From contig NZ_JAUTWQ010000004.1 of the NCBI RefSeq assembly GCF_046719735.1, forward strand, positions 28,323-92,322: a stretch of DNA of 64,000 nt, in the 5' to 3' direction. The position numbers and the translations under genes were made by a program. The notes under the pieces are model-generated. The model was not told the origin of the DNA and did not search any database. It saw nothing but the letters and a program-made list of their open reading frames with translations. Below are positions 1 through 9,358 of this stretch, piece by piece; the stretch's first letter is position 1; every line of letters starts with the position of its first letter. Source of the DNA: Halobacillus_B rhizosphaerae. GTDB lineage: Bacteria > Bacillota > Bacilli > Bacillales > Halobacillaceae.

Positions 1-769
1 ATTCCGAATGATCTTAGGGTTATTAGATCAAACGGAAGGCGAAATTACCTGGAACGGCGGGGAAATTGGCTATGACCAGAGTCATTTAATTGGATATCTG
101 CCCGAGGAACGAGGATTATATCCTAAGATGAAAGTCCAGGATCAGCTGGTTTATTTGGCAAAACTCAGGGGGATGCACAAGCAGGAAGCTAGAAAAGAAC
201 TAGAATCATGGCTGGACCGTTTTAAAGTTCCAGAATATCAAACCAAAAAAGTAGAAGAATTATCAAAAGGTAACCAGCAAAAGATCCAATTCATTTCTGC
301 AGTCTTACATAAACCAAAGTTATTAATTTTGGATGAGCCGTTTTCAGGTTTGGATCCTGTCAATGTAGAGATGTTAAAACAAGCGGTGATCGATTTAAAG
401 AAAGCGGGAACCTCGATTGTATTTTCTACTCATCGGATGGAGCATGTTGAGGAATTATGCGAGCATCTATGTATTCTCCGCCACGGAAAGCCAGTTCTTC
501 ATGGTGGTCTCAAAGAAATTAAGAGATCCTACGAAAAGAAAAATATACGAATTAAAGCCGACTTTGATCTTTCATTTTTAGAAAGGATGGATGGAGTAAC
601 TTCATATAAGCCAATTAGCGAAGGCTGCGAACTTCAAGTAGAGAATGAAGAAGCTTCTCAACCAATCTTTCAAGCTTTGCAGGGCAGGGGCTTTGTGCGG
701 ACCTTTGATTTAGAAGAGCCGTCATTAAACGATATCTTTATTGAGAAAGTGGGGGCCTCTTATGAATAA
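1..769 (+). CDS. yhaQ: ABC transporter ATP-binding protein YhaQ, 5' end cut by the window
   Basis: Partial gene: the reading frame is open at the left edge, and the residues preceding the first visible Met (TFRMILGLL context) follow a Walker A that lies outside the window. Visible are the ABC signature LSKGNQQKIQ, Walker B LLILDEPFSGLDP and the H-loop in FSTHRMEHVE. The NatA-like C-terminal extension is present. The family powers efflux through a NatB-type membrane partner; B. subtilis YhaQP is annotated as a putative Na+ exporter. The stop overlaps the ATG of the permease gene, so the two are co-translated. The substrate cannot be read from the sequence. Confidence 0.9.
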   Translation, partial: FRMILGLLDQTEGEITWNGGEIGYDQSHLIGYLPEERGLYPKMKVQDQLVYLAKLRGMHKQEARKELESWLDRFKVPEYQTKKVEELSKGNQQKIQFISAVLHKPKLLILDEPFSGLDPVNVEMLKQAVIDLKKAGTSIVFSTHRMEHVEELCEHLCILRHGKPVLHGGLKEIKRSYEKKNIRIKADFDLSFLERMDGVTSYKPISEGCELQVENEEASQPIFQALQGRGFVRTFDLEEPSLNDIFIEKVGASYE

Positions 770-2015
770 GTTTTTTATCATGCTGGCTCAAACGTACACG
801 AATCGAGTGAAATCGAAGTCTTTTCTAATTATTTCTGCAGTAAGCTTAGTCCTTATTTTTGGATTGTCTAATATTCAATCGATCATTGAATCCTTTAACA
901 AAGACAATGAAAAGACTGTGGCCGTCCTCTCAGACCAGCCTCAATGGGTGGATGCTATTGAACAAGGCGTTTCTGGGGAGGAGGATTTAAGTGTTAAAGG
1001 TTATAGCGGTACGTTAGAAGAAGCTAAACAAGAGGTTCAGAACGAAGATTTTGATGCTATTCTACAAGTTCAGCCGACGGAAAATGGTCTTCCTAAAGCT
1101 TCTTATTATGCGAATCAAATTGCTTCCCAGGATATCAGCGGTCCGATTAAACAAGCTCTTCAGCAGCTTAAAACAGAAATCGTCACGAATCAGGCCGACA
1201 TAGATCCTAAGACTTTACAGGAAATTTCAAGTCCGGTTACCTTTGATCTAGTTCCGTTGAAAGAAAGTGCTAAAACAGCAGAAGAACTGGATCAAACACG
1301 CGGGCTAGTCTATATCATGCTCTTTCTTATGTACTTTTCCGTTGTTATGTATGGAAACATGATTTCAACGGAAGTAGCAACCGAAAAGTCGAGCCGGGTC
1401 ATGGAAATTTTAATTTCCAGCGTTTCGCCTGTATCCCAGATGTTTGCGAAAATTATCGGTATTGCTTTAGTAGGTATTACTCAATTTGCAATTTTCATCC
1501 TTGCCGGCTACGCAGGGGTTAAATTAGGGAAAAATAATGGCAGTGGTTCATTTCTGGATATGATTGGAGTCACCCATGCTAAGGCTTCTACAATCATGTT
1601 CGCTGTTGTATTCTTTATACTTGGTTATTTATTGTATGCGACCCTTGCCGCCATGCTTGGCTCGCTCGTAAGTCGTTTGGAGGATGCTCAGCAAATCGTT
1701 GCCCCCATGATTATGATGGTAGTGGCATCATTCTTCCTAGCGATTGTCGGCTTAGGAATGCCTGATGCCACATTTATTAAGGCAGCGTCGTATTTTCCAT
1801 TCTTCACCCCATTAATTATGTTTCTGCGGGTAGGCATGCTGGATATTCCGGTTTGGGAAATTGCCCTTTCTATCGGTATTCTTATCGTTTCTATCGTACT
1901 TTTAGGTATGCTCGGTGCACGTGTTTACCGCGGGGGAGTACTTATGTATGGGAAGTCTTCTTCCTTAAAAGATTTTAAACGAGCACTGCAGCTATCCAGA
2001 AAAGAAAATCAATAG
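762..2015 (+). CDS. yhaP: ABC transporter permease YhaP (NatB-like, ABC-2 family)
   Basis: Membrane partner of YhaQ, about 417 residues. One N-terminal membrane segment (about residues 20-40) is followed by a soluble extracytoplasmic stretch of about 140 residues, then five or so hydrophobic segments in the C-terminal half, the NatB/ABC-2 layout. The ATG at 762 overlaps the yhaQ stop (TATGAATAA) and has a G-rich ribosome-binding site at 749-755. A longer frame opening with TTG at 741 has no ribosome-binding site and was not used. Role in Na+ or drug efflux is inferred from the family. Confidence 0.88.
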   Translation: MNKFFIMLAQTYTNRVKSKSFLIISAVSLVLIFGLSNIQSIIESFNKDNEKTVAVLSDQPQWVDAIEQGVSGEEDLSVKGYSGTLEEAKQEVQNEDFDAILQVQPTENGLPKASYYANQIASQDISGPIKQALQQLKTEIVTNQADIDPKTLQEISSPVTFDLVPLKESAKTAEELDQTRGLVYIMLFLMYFSVVMYGNMISTEVATEKSSRVMEILISSVSPVSQMFAKIIGIALVGITQFAIFILAGYAGVKLGKNNGSGSFLDMIGVTHAKASTIMFAVVFFILGYLLYATLAAMLGSLVSRLEDAQQIVAPMIMMVVASFFLAIVGLGMPDATFIKAASYFPFFTPLIMFLRVGMLDIPVWEIALSIGILIVSIVLLGMLGARVYRGGVLMYGKSSSLKDFKRALQLSRKENQ

Positions 2016-2047
2016 CTGAGTGAAAGTAAATGAATATTTATTTGCCA

Positions 2048-2081
2048 GGGATAGCGAACGTGCATTCGCTATCCCTTTTTG
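2048..2081 (+). terminator. Terminator hairpin after yhaP
   Basis: Perfect 11-bp stem GGGATAGCGAA / TTCGCTATCCC with a 6-nt loop followed by five T. The stem-loop contains a LexA-like sequence (see the separate entry). Confidence 0.85.
2055..2068 (+). promoter_or_regulatory. LexA-like SOS box upstream of yhaO
   Basis: CGAACGTGCATTCG matches the Gram-positive LexA pattern CGAAC-N4-GTTCG except for one base (G to A). It lies inside the terminator hairpin. A TAAAAT -10-like element follows at 2083-2088, so the box would cover the -35 zone of a yhaO promoter. I recall that B. subtilis yhaONM is reported as LexA-controlled. The symmetric core could also be only a by-product of the hairpin. Confidence 0.4.
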
Positions 2082-2112
2082 TTAAAATAAAAGATAGAAA
2101 AGGAGGATGTTT

Positions 2113-3366
2113 ATGGAGTCTCATCTCCGTTTTATCCACAGTGCGGATTTACACTTGGACAGTCCATTTACTCAGTTAAGCGGTGTTCCGGAATCCCTCA
2201 TCGAACAGCTGCGTGCCAGCACCTTCGAAGCATTTACCCGGTTAATAGATCAGGCGATTCATCATAAAGTTCACATGGTTTTGATTGCGGGTGATTTATT
2301 CAATGAATCAACGAGAAGTCTTAAAGCTCAGATTCACCTTCGAAATGGCTTTAGAAGGCTCGATAATGAAGGGATTCAAGTATATATCACTCATGGAAAC
2401 CATGATTATTTAAAGGGTATGAGACACCCGGTCACGTACCCGGATAATGTCCATGTATTTACGCAAGAAACAGTAGAGGTACTGCCTTTAATTATAGCAG
2501 GGACCCATACAGCAAATATTTACGGTTTCAGTTACGTGGAAAAACAGGTGACAGATCGCAAAGCGGCCGAATTTACTCGTGATCCTACCTGTCCTTTACA
2601 TATTGCTATGCTTCACGGAAGCTTAGATGGTCCTGGAGGCGATCATGATGTCTATGCCTCTTTCTCACTGGAAGAGTTAAGGGAGCAGTCAATGGACTAC
2701 TGGGCACTTGGTCATATACATAAGCGTCAGCACCTTTCAATTGAGCCTCCTATTATCTATCCTGGAAATATACAAGGTCGATCCCGCAAAGAACAGGGAG
2801 AAAAGGGATGCTATCTTGTGGAACATTCTTTCGGAGAATGGGCTTTTGAATTTTTGCCGCTTCAAAGTATTGTGTATGAACACCAAGTTACAGACAATCT
2901 CTCTCTTGAATCTCCTCATGAGATCGAACCGCTGGTTAATCAGATAAAATCAAATCTTAAAGAGAATTATTCTAAGGTAATGCTGAGTCTTACTTTTCAG
3001 GGGAAATCAGGCTGGCTGCAAAAGTGGAAGTCTGAAGGAGTTATCGAGAATTGGAGAGAGGTCCTCAATGAGGAAGAGGTGTATGAGAGCAGCTGGGTGT
3101 TTATAACAGAGATTAACATTAACGACCAGCCGGAAGTTGATGAAGCACAACTGATTCAAAGTAACCATTTCAGTGGAGAGTTTCTTAGAGATGTTGAGAA
3201 GCTAACCGAGGATCAATGGAATGAATGGCTGAAACCTTTAGTCAAACATAAACGGGCCGCTGCTTACCTTACCCCTTTTACTGAGGAGGAAAAGCAGGAT
3301 ATTATCAGCGGTATTAAAGAGAAAACGCTGCCCCTATTATTGAAGGATGGAGAGACGAACTCATGA
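2113..3366 (+). CDS. yhaO: YhaO, Mre11/SbcD-like metallophosphatase DNA nuclease
   Basis: About 417 residues. Calcineurin-type metal motifs are in order: SADLHLD near the N-terminus, AGDLFNE, THGNHDY, HGSLDG and ALGHIHKRQ, the Mre11/SbcD active-site set. The protein is expected to act with the ATPase YhaN in DNA-end processing or repair. The ATG at 2113 is chosen because AAGGAGG at 2100-2106 sits 6 nt upstream; the in-frame ATG at 2107 touches the ribosome-binding site. The stop overlaps yhaN by 4 nt, indicating translational coupling. A LexA-like box lies upstream. Confidence 0.9.
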   Translation: MESHLRFIHSADLHLDSPFTQLSGVPESLIEQLRASTFEAFTRLIDQAIHHKVHMVLIAGDLFNESTRSLKAQIHLRNGFRRLDNEGIQVYITHGNHDYLKGMRHPVTYPDNVHVFTQETVEVLPLIIAGTHTANIYGFSYVEKQVTDRKAAEFTRDPTCPLHIAMLHGSLDGPGGDHDVYASFSLEELREQSMDYWALGHIHKRQHLSIEPPIIYPGNIQGRSRKEQGEKGCYLVEHSFGEWAFEFLPLQSIVYEHQVTDNLSLESPHEIEPLVNQIKSNLKENYSKVMLSLTFQGKSGWLQKWKSEGVIENWREVLNEEEVYESSWVFITEININDQPEVDEAQLIQSNHFSGEFLRDVEKLTEDQWNEWLKPLVKHKRAAAYLTPFTEEEKQDIISGIKEKTLPLLLKDGETNS

Positions 3367-6302
3367 TGTTAAAAGAAGCCACAGTTTATGGATTCGGAAA
3401 ATGGCAGGATTTCTCGATTTCTTTTCAGACAGAGGAGATTAACCTGTTAACGGGAAGGAATGAAGCGGGGAAATCTACCTTACAGCAATTCTTTTTATTT
3501 ATGTTATTCGGGCTTCCTCCGAAGAAAAGAGAATTTTATCAGCCTAAGACCGGCGGGCCCATGGGCGGACAGCTGGTCTTGCAATCGAATCAATACGGGA
3601 CTGTATTCATTGAAAGAATTCATGATATTAGGAACGGAGAGGCCTTGTGCCGGTTTGAAAACGGCGAAGAAGCAGGAGAGGAAGTACTAGAGGCGCTGCT
3701 CAGTGGTTTGAACAGATCGGTCTATGAGTCCATCTTTACTTTCAACGCGGAAGATTTAATTCAGCTCCGCAGTTTAACCGGAAGAGAATTAGGTGAAGTC
3801 CTTCTGAACATAGGCTTAACAGGCACCCAGAACATTTATCGAACAGAGAATTGGCTCATGAAGAAAGAAGAAGAGCTATTTAAACCTAAAGGGAAAAACC
3901 CTGAAATAAATCAACAGCTGACCATCGTTGAAAGTCTTGCAAAACGTTTAAAAGAAGCAGAAGCAGAGGAAGATGAATATCGCGCTCTTTTAAATAAAAA
4001 AGAAGAGCAAAGCGAACGTTTAGAAAATGTACATCAGCGGATCGAGCTTATAAGAAAAGAAATTTATAATCATTCCCAGGTGATTAAGGCGGTTCCTTTG
4101 CTTGAAGAATACCATCAGCTTATCCAAAATCAACCAGAAGGTCCCCTTATTGACTTTCCACCAAAAGGGAAGGAACGATTGGAACAATTAAACCATTCCA
4201 TTCTTCCACTTGAGAGTGAGGCTCGAGTGATCTCCTCTCAAAAGCAACAGACTGCCGAGGCTTTAGCAAAGCTTAGCCATTCATCTGAATATACAGGGGA
4301 GAGAAGTGCTGAGGAATTGCTCAATTCTAAGCAAATCTTTGACCAAACTAAGATTCAGCTGCATCAGCTGCAACAGCGTAAAGCTAAAGAGCAGCAGCAA
4401 TTAAAAAGTGCTCTCGAACTTATGGATGTCCCGGTAAATGAAGAAGAGCTGGCTGATTATCGTTTTCCTTTTTATATTGAAGAAACATGGCGAAGTATTA
4501 AACAGACTCAGGATAGTTTAAATTATGAGTCTGAACGTATGACCGAAGAACAAGAACGGCTGAACCGGAAGAAACAGCGGATATCCATAGAAATGGGAGA
4601 AATCGAGCAGAAGCTTCTTTCAGAGAATGAGAAAACGGAGTTTAATAGAAAACTCGCTGATTGGGAAAGTTCACAATCCTCTGTTCTGACTGAGGAAGCA
4701 ATAAATCAATGGAACGAGCTGCTCCTTAATCGCCGGAGGGGTCGTAATCTTTGGCAGCTTGCCGCTCTGCTGATTTTTACAGCTGGACTGACGTTAAGTA
4801 TCTATCTTTCCCAGTGGCCGGTACTGGCAATAGGAACTTTAATTAGTGCGGGTTTATTTTATTTCGGCCTATCGATGAAACGATCAGCAAATAAGCTGGA
4901 AAGCTGGCTTCACTCAAAACAGCAGGAAGGCGGAGCAGTGCAAGAGGACGAATATTCCCTTCACGCAATAAGACAAGCCCTTTCTGAGAATCAGAAAAGA
5001 GAGGCAGAGCGGAAGTCCTTGGAGACTCAGCTGAAACAGTTGAATCAAGAGGAGATTCTGCTGGAAGAAAAAAAGAAACATTTACTGCAGTTAAACCGCC
5101 GGCATTTTCAAATGATCCATGAACAAGAACAACTTTATCCATTTCTATCTGGATTGGATTTAGCTTATTGGGAAAAATTATACCATCTGATCACGAAGAC
5201 GAAAGAGATGAAGGATTCCTTAAAGGAAATAGAGGACGAGGAGAAGAACCTTGAACAAACGATGGATAAGATCGAGGCTGAGGTAAAGAAGTTTTTATCT
5301 GACGTCAATTGGGAATGGAATGAAAAAAGCATTGAGGAAATGCTTCAGACATCTATTGATTGGTTAGACAGTATGGAGAAACAAAAAGTAAAAATTGAAG
5401 CTCTTAAGCAAGAATTAGAACATCAACAAAATTCCTATGATGATATTCAGGAAAAACTTAAACCTTATGAAGAAAAGCGAATTCAATTATTCGAAACAGC
5501 CCAAGTGAATAATGAAGAAGAATTCTATTCTAAAGCAAGTCTTTATGAAGAAGAATGTGCTTTACGAAAACGAAAAGAAGAGTTAAAAAACCAAATTTTT
5601 CACTTTCTATCTCAAGAAGAACAGCAGGATTTTCAAGTCTGGAAAACTGCTCCCAGCACATCTGCTTTACGTTATGAACTTGAACAGAAAGAAGAACAAT
5701 TGCAGGCGGATGAGAAAGAAAGGGAAAGCTTGCGTGAGGAATTAGCGGATATCAAGAATTCTGTTATGCGTTTGGAAAATTCGGAGAAACATTCGGAGTA
5801 TCTCCATCTATTTGAACTGGAGAAGTCAAAGTTAAACGAACTTGCTCGCGAATGGGCCGTTCATCGCATGTCTTTAAAGCTGTTAAAAGAATCAAAACAG
5901 AAATATCAAAAGAAATACTTCCCCAGAGTTATAGAGCTTGCCCAAGAATTTTTCATGAAAGTTACGTCTGCCAGGTATGTAAAGTTATACCTGGATAAGG
6001 ATCAAAGCAATCTGCAGGTCAAAAATTCTCTAGGACAGGTCTTCAACGCTTCTGAGCTATCTAGAGGCACGAGCGACCAATTATATGTTTCTCTGCGTTT
6101 TGCAGTAGGTAAAGTCATGGCGGAGAGAACCGGGCTGCCGTTTGTTTTGGATGATGCTTTTGTGCACTTTGATGAACAAAGGTTAAAAGTCATGCTGGAA
6201 TTGCTGCAGACGATGACAGCCAGTCATCAGATCATCTTGTTTTCCTGGAGAGAGGACCTTAGTGAACTTATGCAGTCTTCCCATTCTCAAACCTTAAAAT
6301 AA
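3363..6302 (+). CDS. yhaN: YhaN, large SbcC/Rad50-like ATPase with membrane segments
   Basis: 979 residues. Walker A GRNEAGKST is at residues 31-39. Long Glu/Lys/Gln-rich coiled coils follow on both sides of the middle. The signature SRGTSDQ is near residue 900, and Walker B VLDDAFVHFD near residue 930. Together these give the split ATPase head plus coiled-coil layout of SbcC/Rad50. Unlike classical Rad50, two hydrophobic segments occur around residues 462-502 in the middle, where a zinc hook would be expected, so the tip may be membrane-anchored. It overlaps yhaO by 4 nt and has GGAGAG at 3349-3354. Expected partner is YhaO. Confidence 0.9.
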   Translation: MMLKEATVYGFGKWQDFSISFQTEEINLLTGRNEAGKSTLQQFFLFMLFGLPPKKREFYQPKTGGPMGGQLVLQSNQYGTVFIERIHDIRNGEALCRFENGEEAGEEVLEALLSGLNRSVYESIFTFNAEDLIQLRSLTGRELGEVLLNIGLTGTQNIYRTENWLMKKEEELFKPKGKNPEINQQLTIVESLAKRLKEAEAEEDEYRALLNKKEEQSERLENVHQRIELIRKEIYNHSQVIKAVPLLEEYHQLIQNQPEGPLIDFPPKGKERLEQLNHSILPLESEARVISSQKQQTAEALAKLSHSSEYTGERSAEELLNSKQIFDQTKIQLHQLQQRKAKEQQQLKSALELMDVPVNEEELADYRFPFYIEETWRSIKQTQDSLNYESERMTEEQERLNRKKQRISIEMGEIEQKLLSENEKTEFNRKLADWESSQSSVLTEEAINQWNELLLNRRRGRNLWQLAALLIFTAGLTLSIYLSQWPVLAIGTLISAGLFYFGLSMKRSANKLESWLHSKQQEGGAVQEDEYSLHAIRQALSENQKREAERKSLETQLKQLNQEEILLEEKKKHLLQLNRRHFQMIHEQEQLYPFLSGLDLAYWEKLYHLITKTKEMKDSLKEIEDEEKNLEQTMDKIEAEVKKFLSDVNWEWNEKSIEEMLQTSIDWLDSMEKQKVKIEALKQELEHQQNSYDDIQEKLKPYEEKRIQLFETAQVNNEEEFYSKASLYEEECALRKRKEELKNQIFHFLSQEEQQDFQVWKTAPSTSALRYELEQKEEQLQADEKERESLREELADIKNSVMRLENSEKHSEYLHLFELEKSKLNELAREWAVHRMSLKLLKESKQKYQKKYFPRVIELAQEFFMKVTSARYVKLYLDKDQSNLQVKNSLGQVFNASELSRGTSDQLYVSLRFAVGKVMAERTGLPFVLDDAFVHFDEQRLKVMLELLQTMTASHQIILFSWREDLSELMQSSHSQTLK

Positions 6303-6386
6303 GCGCGAAGACGGTCGCAAATTGAATGTTTTAATGGTAAAATGTTTTAAGATTAATACAAGCTATTGCAATTGGAGGGTTATCCA

Positions 6387-6950
6387 TTGCCAGAGGAACA
6401 GAAGCAAGACTGGATCAAATATGAAGAAACAATAGAAAAGTTTATTGAAGTAATTGCCAAGAACATGAACCTCTATGGGGTGACTCCTTCTATTGGCAGA
6501 TTATACGGCGTTCTTTATTTTTCCGACAGCCCCATGACGCTGGATGATATGAGAGAAGCACTTGAAATGAGTAAAACGAGTATGTCGACAGGCGTAAGAG
6601 CTTTGTCTGATATGAAGATGGTTGAACCATCCTTTAAAAAAGGGGTCCGCAAAGATTTATATAAATCTGAAGAGGACTGGTATAAATCATTCACTTCCTT
6701 ATTTGGGAGCCGCTGGAGACACCATACGGAGACAAATATCGAAGAAGCGGATGAGGCTGTTCAGGAATTAAGACAGATTAAAGTGAACACTGAGGATGAA
6801 TCGTTGAAAGAAAAAATCGAGCAGAATATCCAGAGACTTGAGTATGCACAAAATTACTATCGCTGGCTGATGAAGTTCATCCATGTTGTAGAATCCGGTG
6901 AGATCTTTAATTATGTTCCGAAACTGGACCAAAATAATAACAATGAGTAA
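6387..6950 (+). CDS. GbsR/OpcR-family MarR-type regulator (first copy)
   Basis: About 187 residues with a winged helix (TLDDMREALEMSKTSMSTGV) and the MVEPSFKKGVRKDLY wing typical of the GbsR family, which senses choline or osmotic state and represses glycine-betaine genes. TTG at 6387 is used because GGAGGG at 6374-6379 sits 7 nt upstream; the earlier TTG at 6366 has no such site. It is alone between yhaN and yhaM and ends at its own hairpin terminator. A second family member lies at 13.2 kb beside opuAA. The target is unknown; OpcR-like or GbsR-like roles are both possible. Confidence 0.82.
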   Translation: MPEEQKQDWIKYEETIEKFIEVIAKNMNLYGVTPSIGRLYGVLYFSDSPMTLDDMREALEMSKTSMSTGVRALSDMKMVEPSFKKGVRKDLYKSEEDWYKSFTSLFGSRWRHHTETNIEEADEAVQELRQIKVNTEDESLKEKIEQNIQRLEYAQNYYRWLMKFIHVVESGEIFNYVPKLDQNNNNE

Positions 6951-6965
6951 TTACGTTAGCTGTTC

Positions 6966-7027
6966 CTGTTCCTTTATGATAAGCCAAGGGCTTATTTTAT
7001 TAGGAATGAATAAGGAACAGTTTTTTT
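6966..7027 (+). terminator. Terminator with nested hairpins between gbsR-like gene and yhaM
   Basis: Outer arms CTGTTCCTT / AAGGAACAG (6966-6974, 7012-7020) enclose an inner hairpin ATAAGCC-aag-GGCTTAT, and seven T follow. It separates the regulator from yhaM, so yhaM likely has its own transcript. Confidence 0.75.
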
Positions 7028-7048
7028 ATAGCTTTAAGAGGAGGGAGT

Positions 7049-7999
7049 ATGGTGAAAAAAGGTATCGCTCATTACCAAGTTGGAGAATCATTCGACCATT
7101 TCTTGTTAATTAAACTTGCCGCAAAAGGGGTTGCAAGTAATGGCCGCCCTTTTTTAACCTTATTGTTAAAAGATGCAACTGGAGAAATCGACGCAAAACT
7201 ATGGGAAGCAAGTTCTGAGGATGAAGAACTATTTCAGCAAGGGGAGCTAGTTAAAGTAGCGGGAGAAGTGGGAAAGTTTCGGAATAAACCACAACTGAAA
7301 ATCCATAATATCCGACCAGCTCAAACAACTGATGGATTACAAATTTCTGATTTTATTGAAAAAGCTCCTGTGAACAAAGAAGATCTCATGGATAGACTAA
7401 CTGAAGCTATCTTTGAAATGAAGAATCCCAATCTTCAAAGGATAACCAGGCATTTTGTTAAGAAGCATCAAGAAGATCTGCTTCATTACCCGGCAGCTGT
7501 GAGAAATCATCATGAATATGTATCCGGACTTGCTCATCATATTGTTTCCATGTTGAATTTAGCAAGAGAACTTGCAAAACTATATCCTGATATAAATCAA
7601 GACCTGCTATACGCAGGGATTATTCTTCATGATTTAGGTAAGTTAAAGGAATTCACCAGTCCTGCAGCCCCTTCTTATACACTAGAAGGCAAATTAATTG
7701 GGCATATCCCGTTGATGTCTGAAGATATTCGAATTGCTGCGAATGAACTGCAAATTGATGGCGAGGAAGTGACCATTCTTCAGCATATGATCTTAAGCCA
7801 TCATGGGAAAGCAGAGTGGGGGAGTCCTAAGCCGCCGTTAGTTCGTGAAGCAGAGCTTCTCCACCAGATCGATATGCTTGATGCTAGAATGAATATGGTA
7901 AACAGAGCGCTCAACAAAACAGCTCCGGGAGAATTTACGGAGAAAATTTTTCCTATGGAGCAAAGGAAATTTTATAAGCCTAAGTTTGAAGAAAAATAG
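7049..7999 (+). CDS. yhaM: 3'-5' exoribonuclease YhaM
   Basis: 316 residues, the usual YhaM length. An N-terminal OB-fold (about residues 15-100, ATGEIDAKLWEAS) is followed by an HD hydrolase domain (VSGLAHHIVSMLNL, IILHDLGKLKEF, and a later HMILSHHGKAEWG). YhaM trims RNA 3' ends in Firmicutes. AGGAGGG at 7039-7045 is only 3 nt from ATG 7049 and 6 nt from the in-frame GTG 7052, so the true start may be one codon later. In B. subtilis it forms yhaONM; here a GbsR-type gene and terminator intervene. Confidence 0.93.
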   Translation: MVKKGIAHYQVGESFDHFLLIKLAAKGVASNGRPFLTLLLKDATGEIDAKLWEASSEDEELFQQGELVKVAGEVGKFRNKPQLKIHNIRPAQTTDGLQISDFIEKAPVNKEDLMDRLTEAIFEMKNPNLQRITRHFVKKHQEDLLHYPAAVRNHHEYVSGLAHHIVSMLNLARELAKLYPDINQDLLYAGIILHDLGKLKEFTSPAAPSYTLEGKLIGHIPLMSEDIRIAANELQIDGEEVTILQHMILSHHGKAEWGSPKPPLVREAELLHQIDMLDARMNMVNRALNKTAPGEFTEKIFPMEQRKFYKPKFEEK

Positions 8000-8023
8000 T
8001 CTTGGATTGTAGGGGATTAAAAG

Positions 8024-9289
8024 ATGAAATGGAAAGATTGGGATCGTAACTTAAAGATTCGTCTTGTTGGTGAAGGGACGATGAATCTATTATTTTGGTC
8101 ATTTTTCCCGTTTATGACCATTTATTTTGAACGAGCATTTGGGAAGGACTTTGCCGGCGTCCTCCTCGTGCTTTCTCAAGCATTTTCTGTGGCAGCAAGC
8201 TTAGTAGGAGGGTACTGTGCAGATCGTTTCGGCAGGAAGAAGATGATGGTTTATGCAGCAGTAGGAGAAAGTCTGACGTTTGGCTTCTTTGCCCTGGCAA
8301 ACTCACCATGGCTAGATTCCTCCTTACTCACATTTGCCGCCTTCAGCTTGCTGGGAGTGTTTGGGGCTCTTTACTGGCCGGCATCCCATGCTATGGTGGC
8401 TGACGTAGTTCCAGAGAAGCACAGAGCGGGGATATTTGCTGTGTTTTATACTTCATTAAATATCGCAGTCGTGATTGGCCCGATTATTGGGAGCTATATC
8501 TTCTATACATATCGTTTTGAAATGCTCTTATCAGGAGTTGTGATTACTGCTGTTCTTGCCTGGATATTATCTTATTACTTAGAAGAAACCATTTCCATTA
8601 AAGAAAGAGTGAAGGAGCATAATAAAGGCTGGATTCGAGTTATTTGGCATGAATTAAGTGATTACCGGCTGATTGCAAAGGACCGCAACTTTCTGCTATT
8701 TATTGTAGCAGGTATTCTAGTAGCCCAAACCTTTATGCAGCTGGATATATTAATTGCTGTTTATACAAGCGAGGTTATTCAAGCTCAGACAATTGTGGAT
8801 ATAGGCACAATTAAATGGACCATCTCTGGAGAAAGGGCGTTTGGATTGATTCTAGCTGAGAATGGTTTGCTCGTAGCTTTATTTACCGTCGTTGTTACCA
8901 GATGGATGAATCGCTTTAAAGAAAAGAAAGTATTTATTATTTCCTGTCTTATGTATACTGCAGGAATCAGCCTTTATGGATTAACATCTTCGGTCTGGGT
9001 ATTCATCCTTGCCATGGCTATCTTTACATTCGCTGAGTTAATGGTCGTGGGGATTCAGGAGAGCTTTATATCCAAATTAGCTCCTGAAAATATGAGAGGT
9101 CAATATTTCTCTGCAGCTTCCTTACGCTTTACACTTGGCCGTTTACTCGCACCATTGAGCCTTGTAATCTCTAATTATACTAGCTATTCGTTTACCTTTT
9201 GCCTTTTAGGAGTACTGGCTTTAGTCAGTGCTTTTGTTTACAGCAGAATGTTAGTAACGGTTGCACAACCGAATTTGGCAAACAAATAA
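8024..9289 (+). CDS. MFS transporter
   Basis: 421 residues with about 12 hydrophobic segments. The MFS loop 2-3 motif GGYCADRFGRKK is at about residues 66-77 and a GPIIGSYIF-type motif lies in segment 5. This is the layout of drug/proton antiporters of the MdtH type, but the substrate cannot be assigned. It follows yhaM by 24 nt with GGGGA upstream of the ATG, so it may be co-transcribed. B. subtilis has no such gene between yhaM and yhaL, so this is a lineage-specific insertion. Confidence 0.85.
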   Translation: MKWKDWDRNLKIRLVGEGTMNLLFWSFFPFMTIYFERAFGKDFAGVLLVLSQAFSVAASLVGGYCADRFGRKKMMVYAAVGESLTFGFFALANSPWLDSSLLTFAAFSLLGVFGALYWPASHAMVADVVPEKHRAGIFAVFYTSLNIAVVIGPIIGSYIFYTYRFEMLLSGVVITAVLAWILSYYLEETISIKERVKEHNKGWIRVIWHELSDYRLIAKDRNFLLFIVAGILVAQTFMQLDILIAVYTSEVIQAQTIVDIGTIKWTISGERAFGLILAENGLLVALFTVVVTRWMNRFKEKKVFIISCLMYTAGISLYGLTSSVWVFILAMAIFTFAELMVVGIQESFISKLAPENMRGQYFSAASLRFTLGRLLAPLSLVISNYTSYSFTFCLLGVLALVSAFVYSRMLVTVAQPNLANK

Positions 9290-9358
9290 GTCGATTCTAT
9301 TCATATTGTTGGTTTTCTTCTCATACCATAGAGCAAATGGGACAGGGAGGTACTACGC

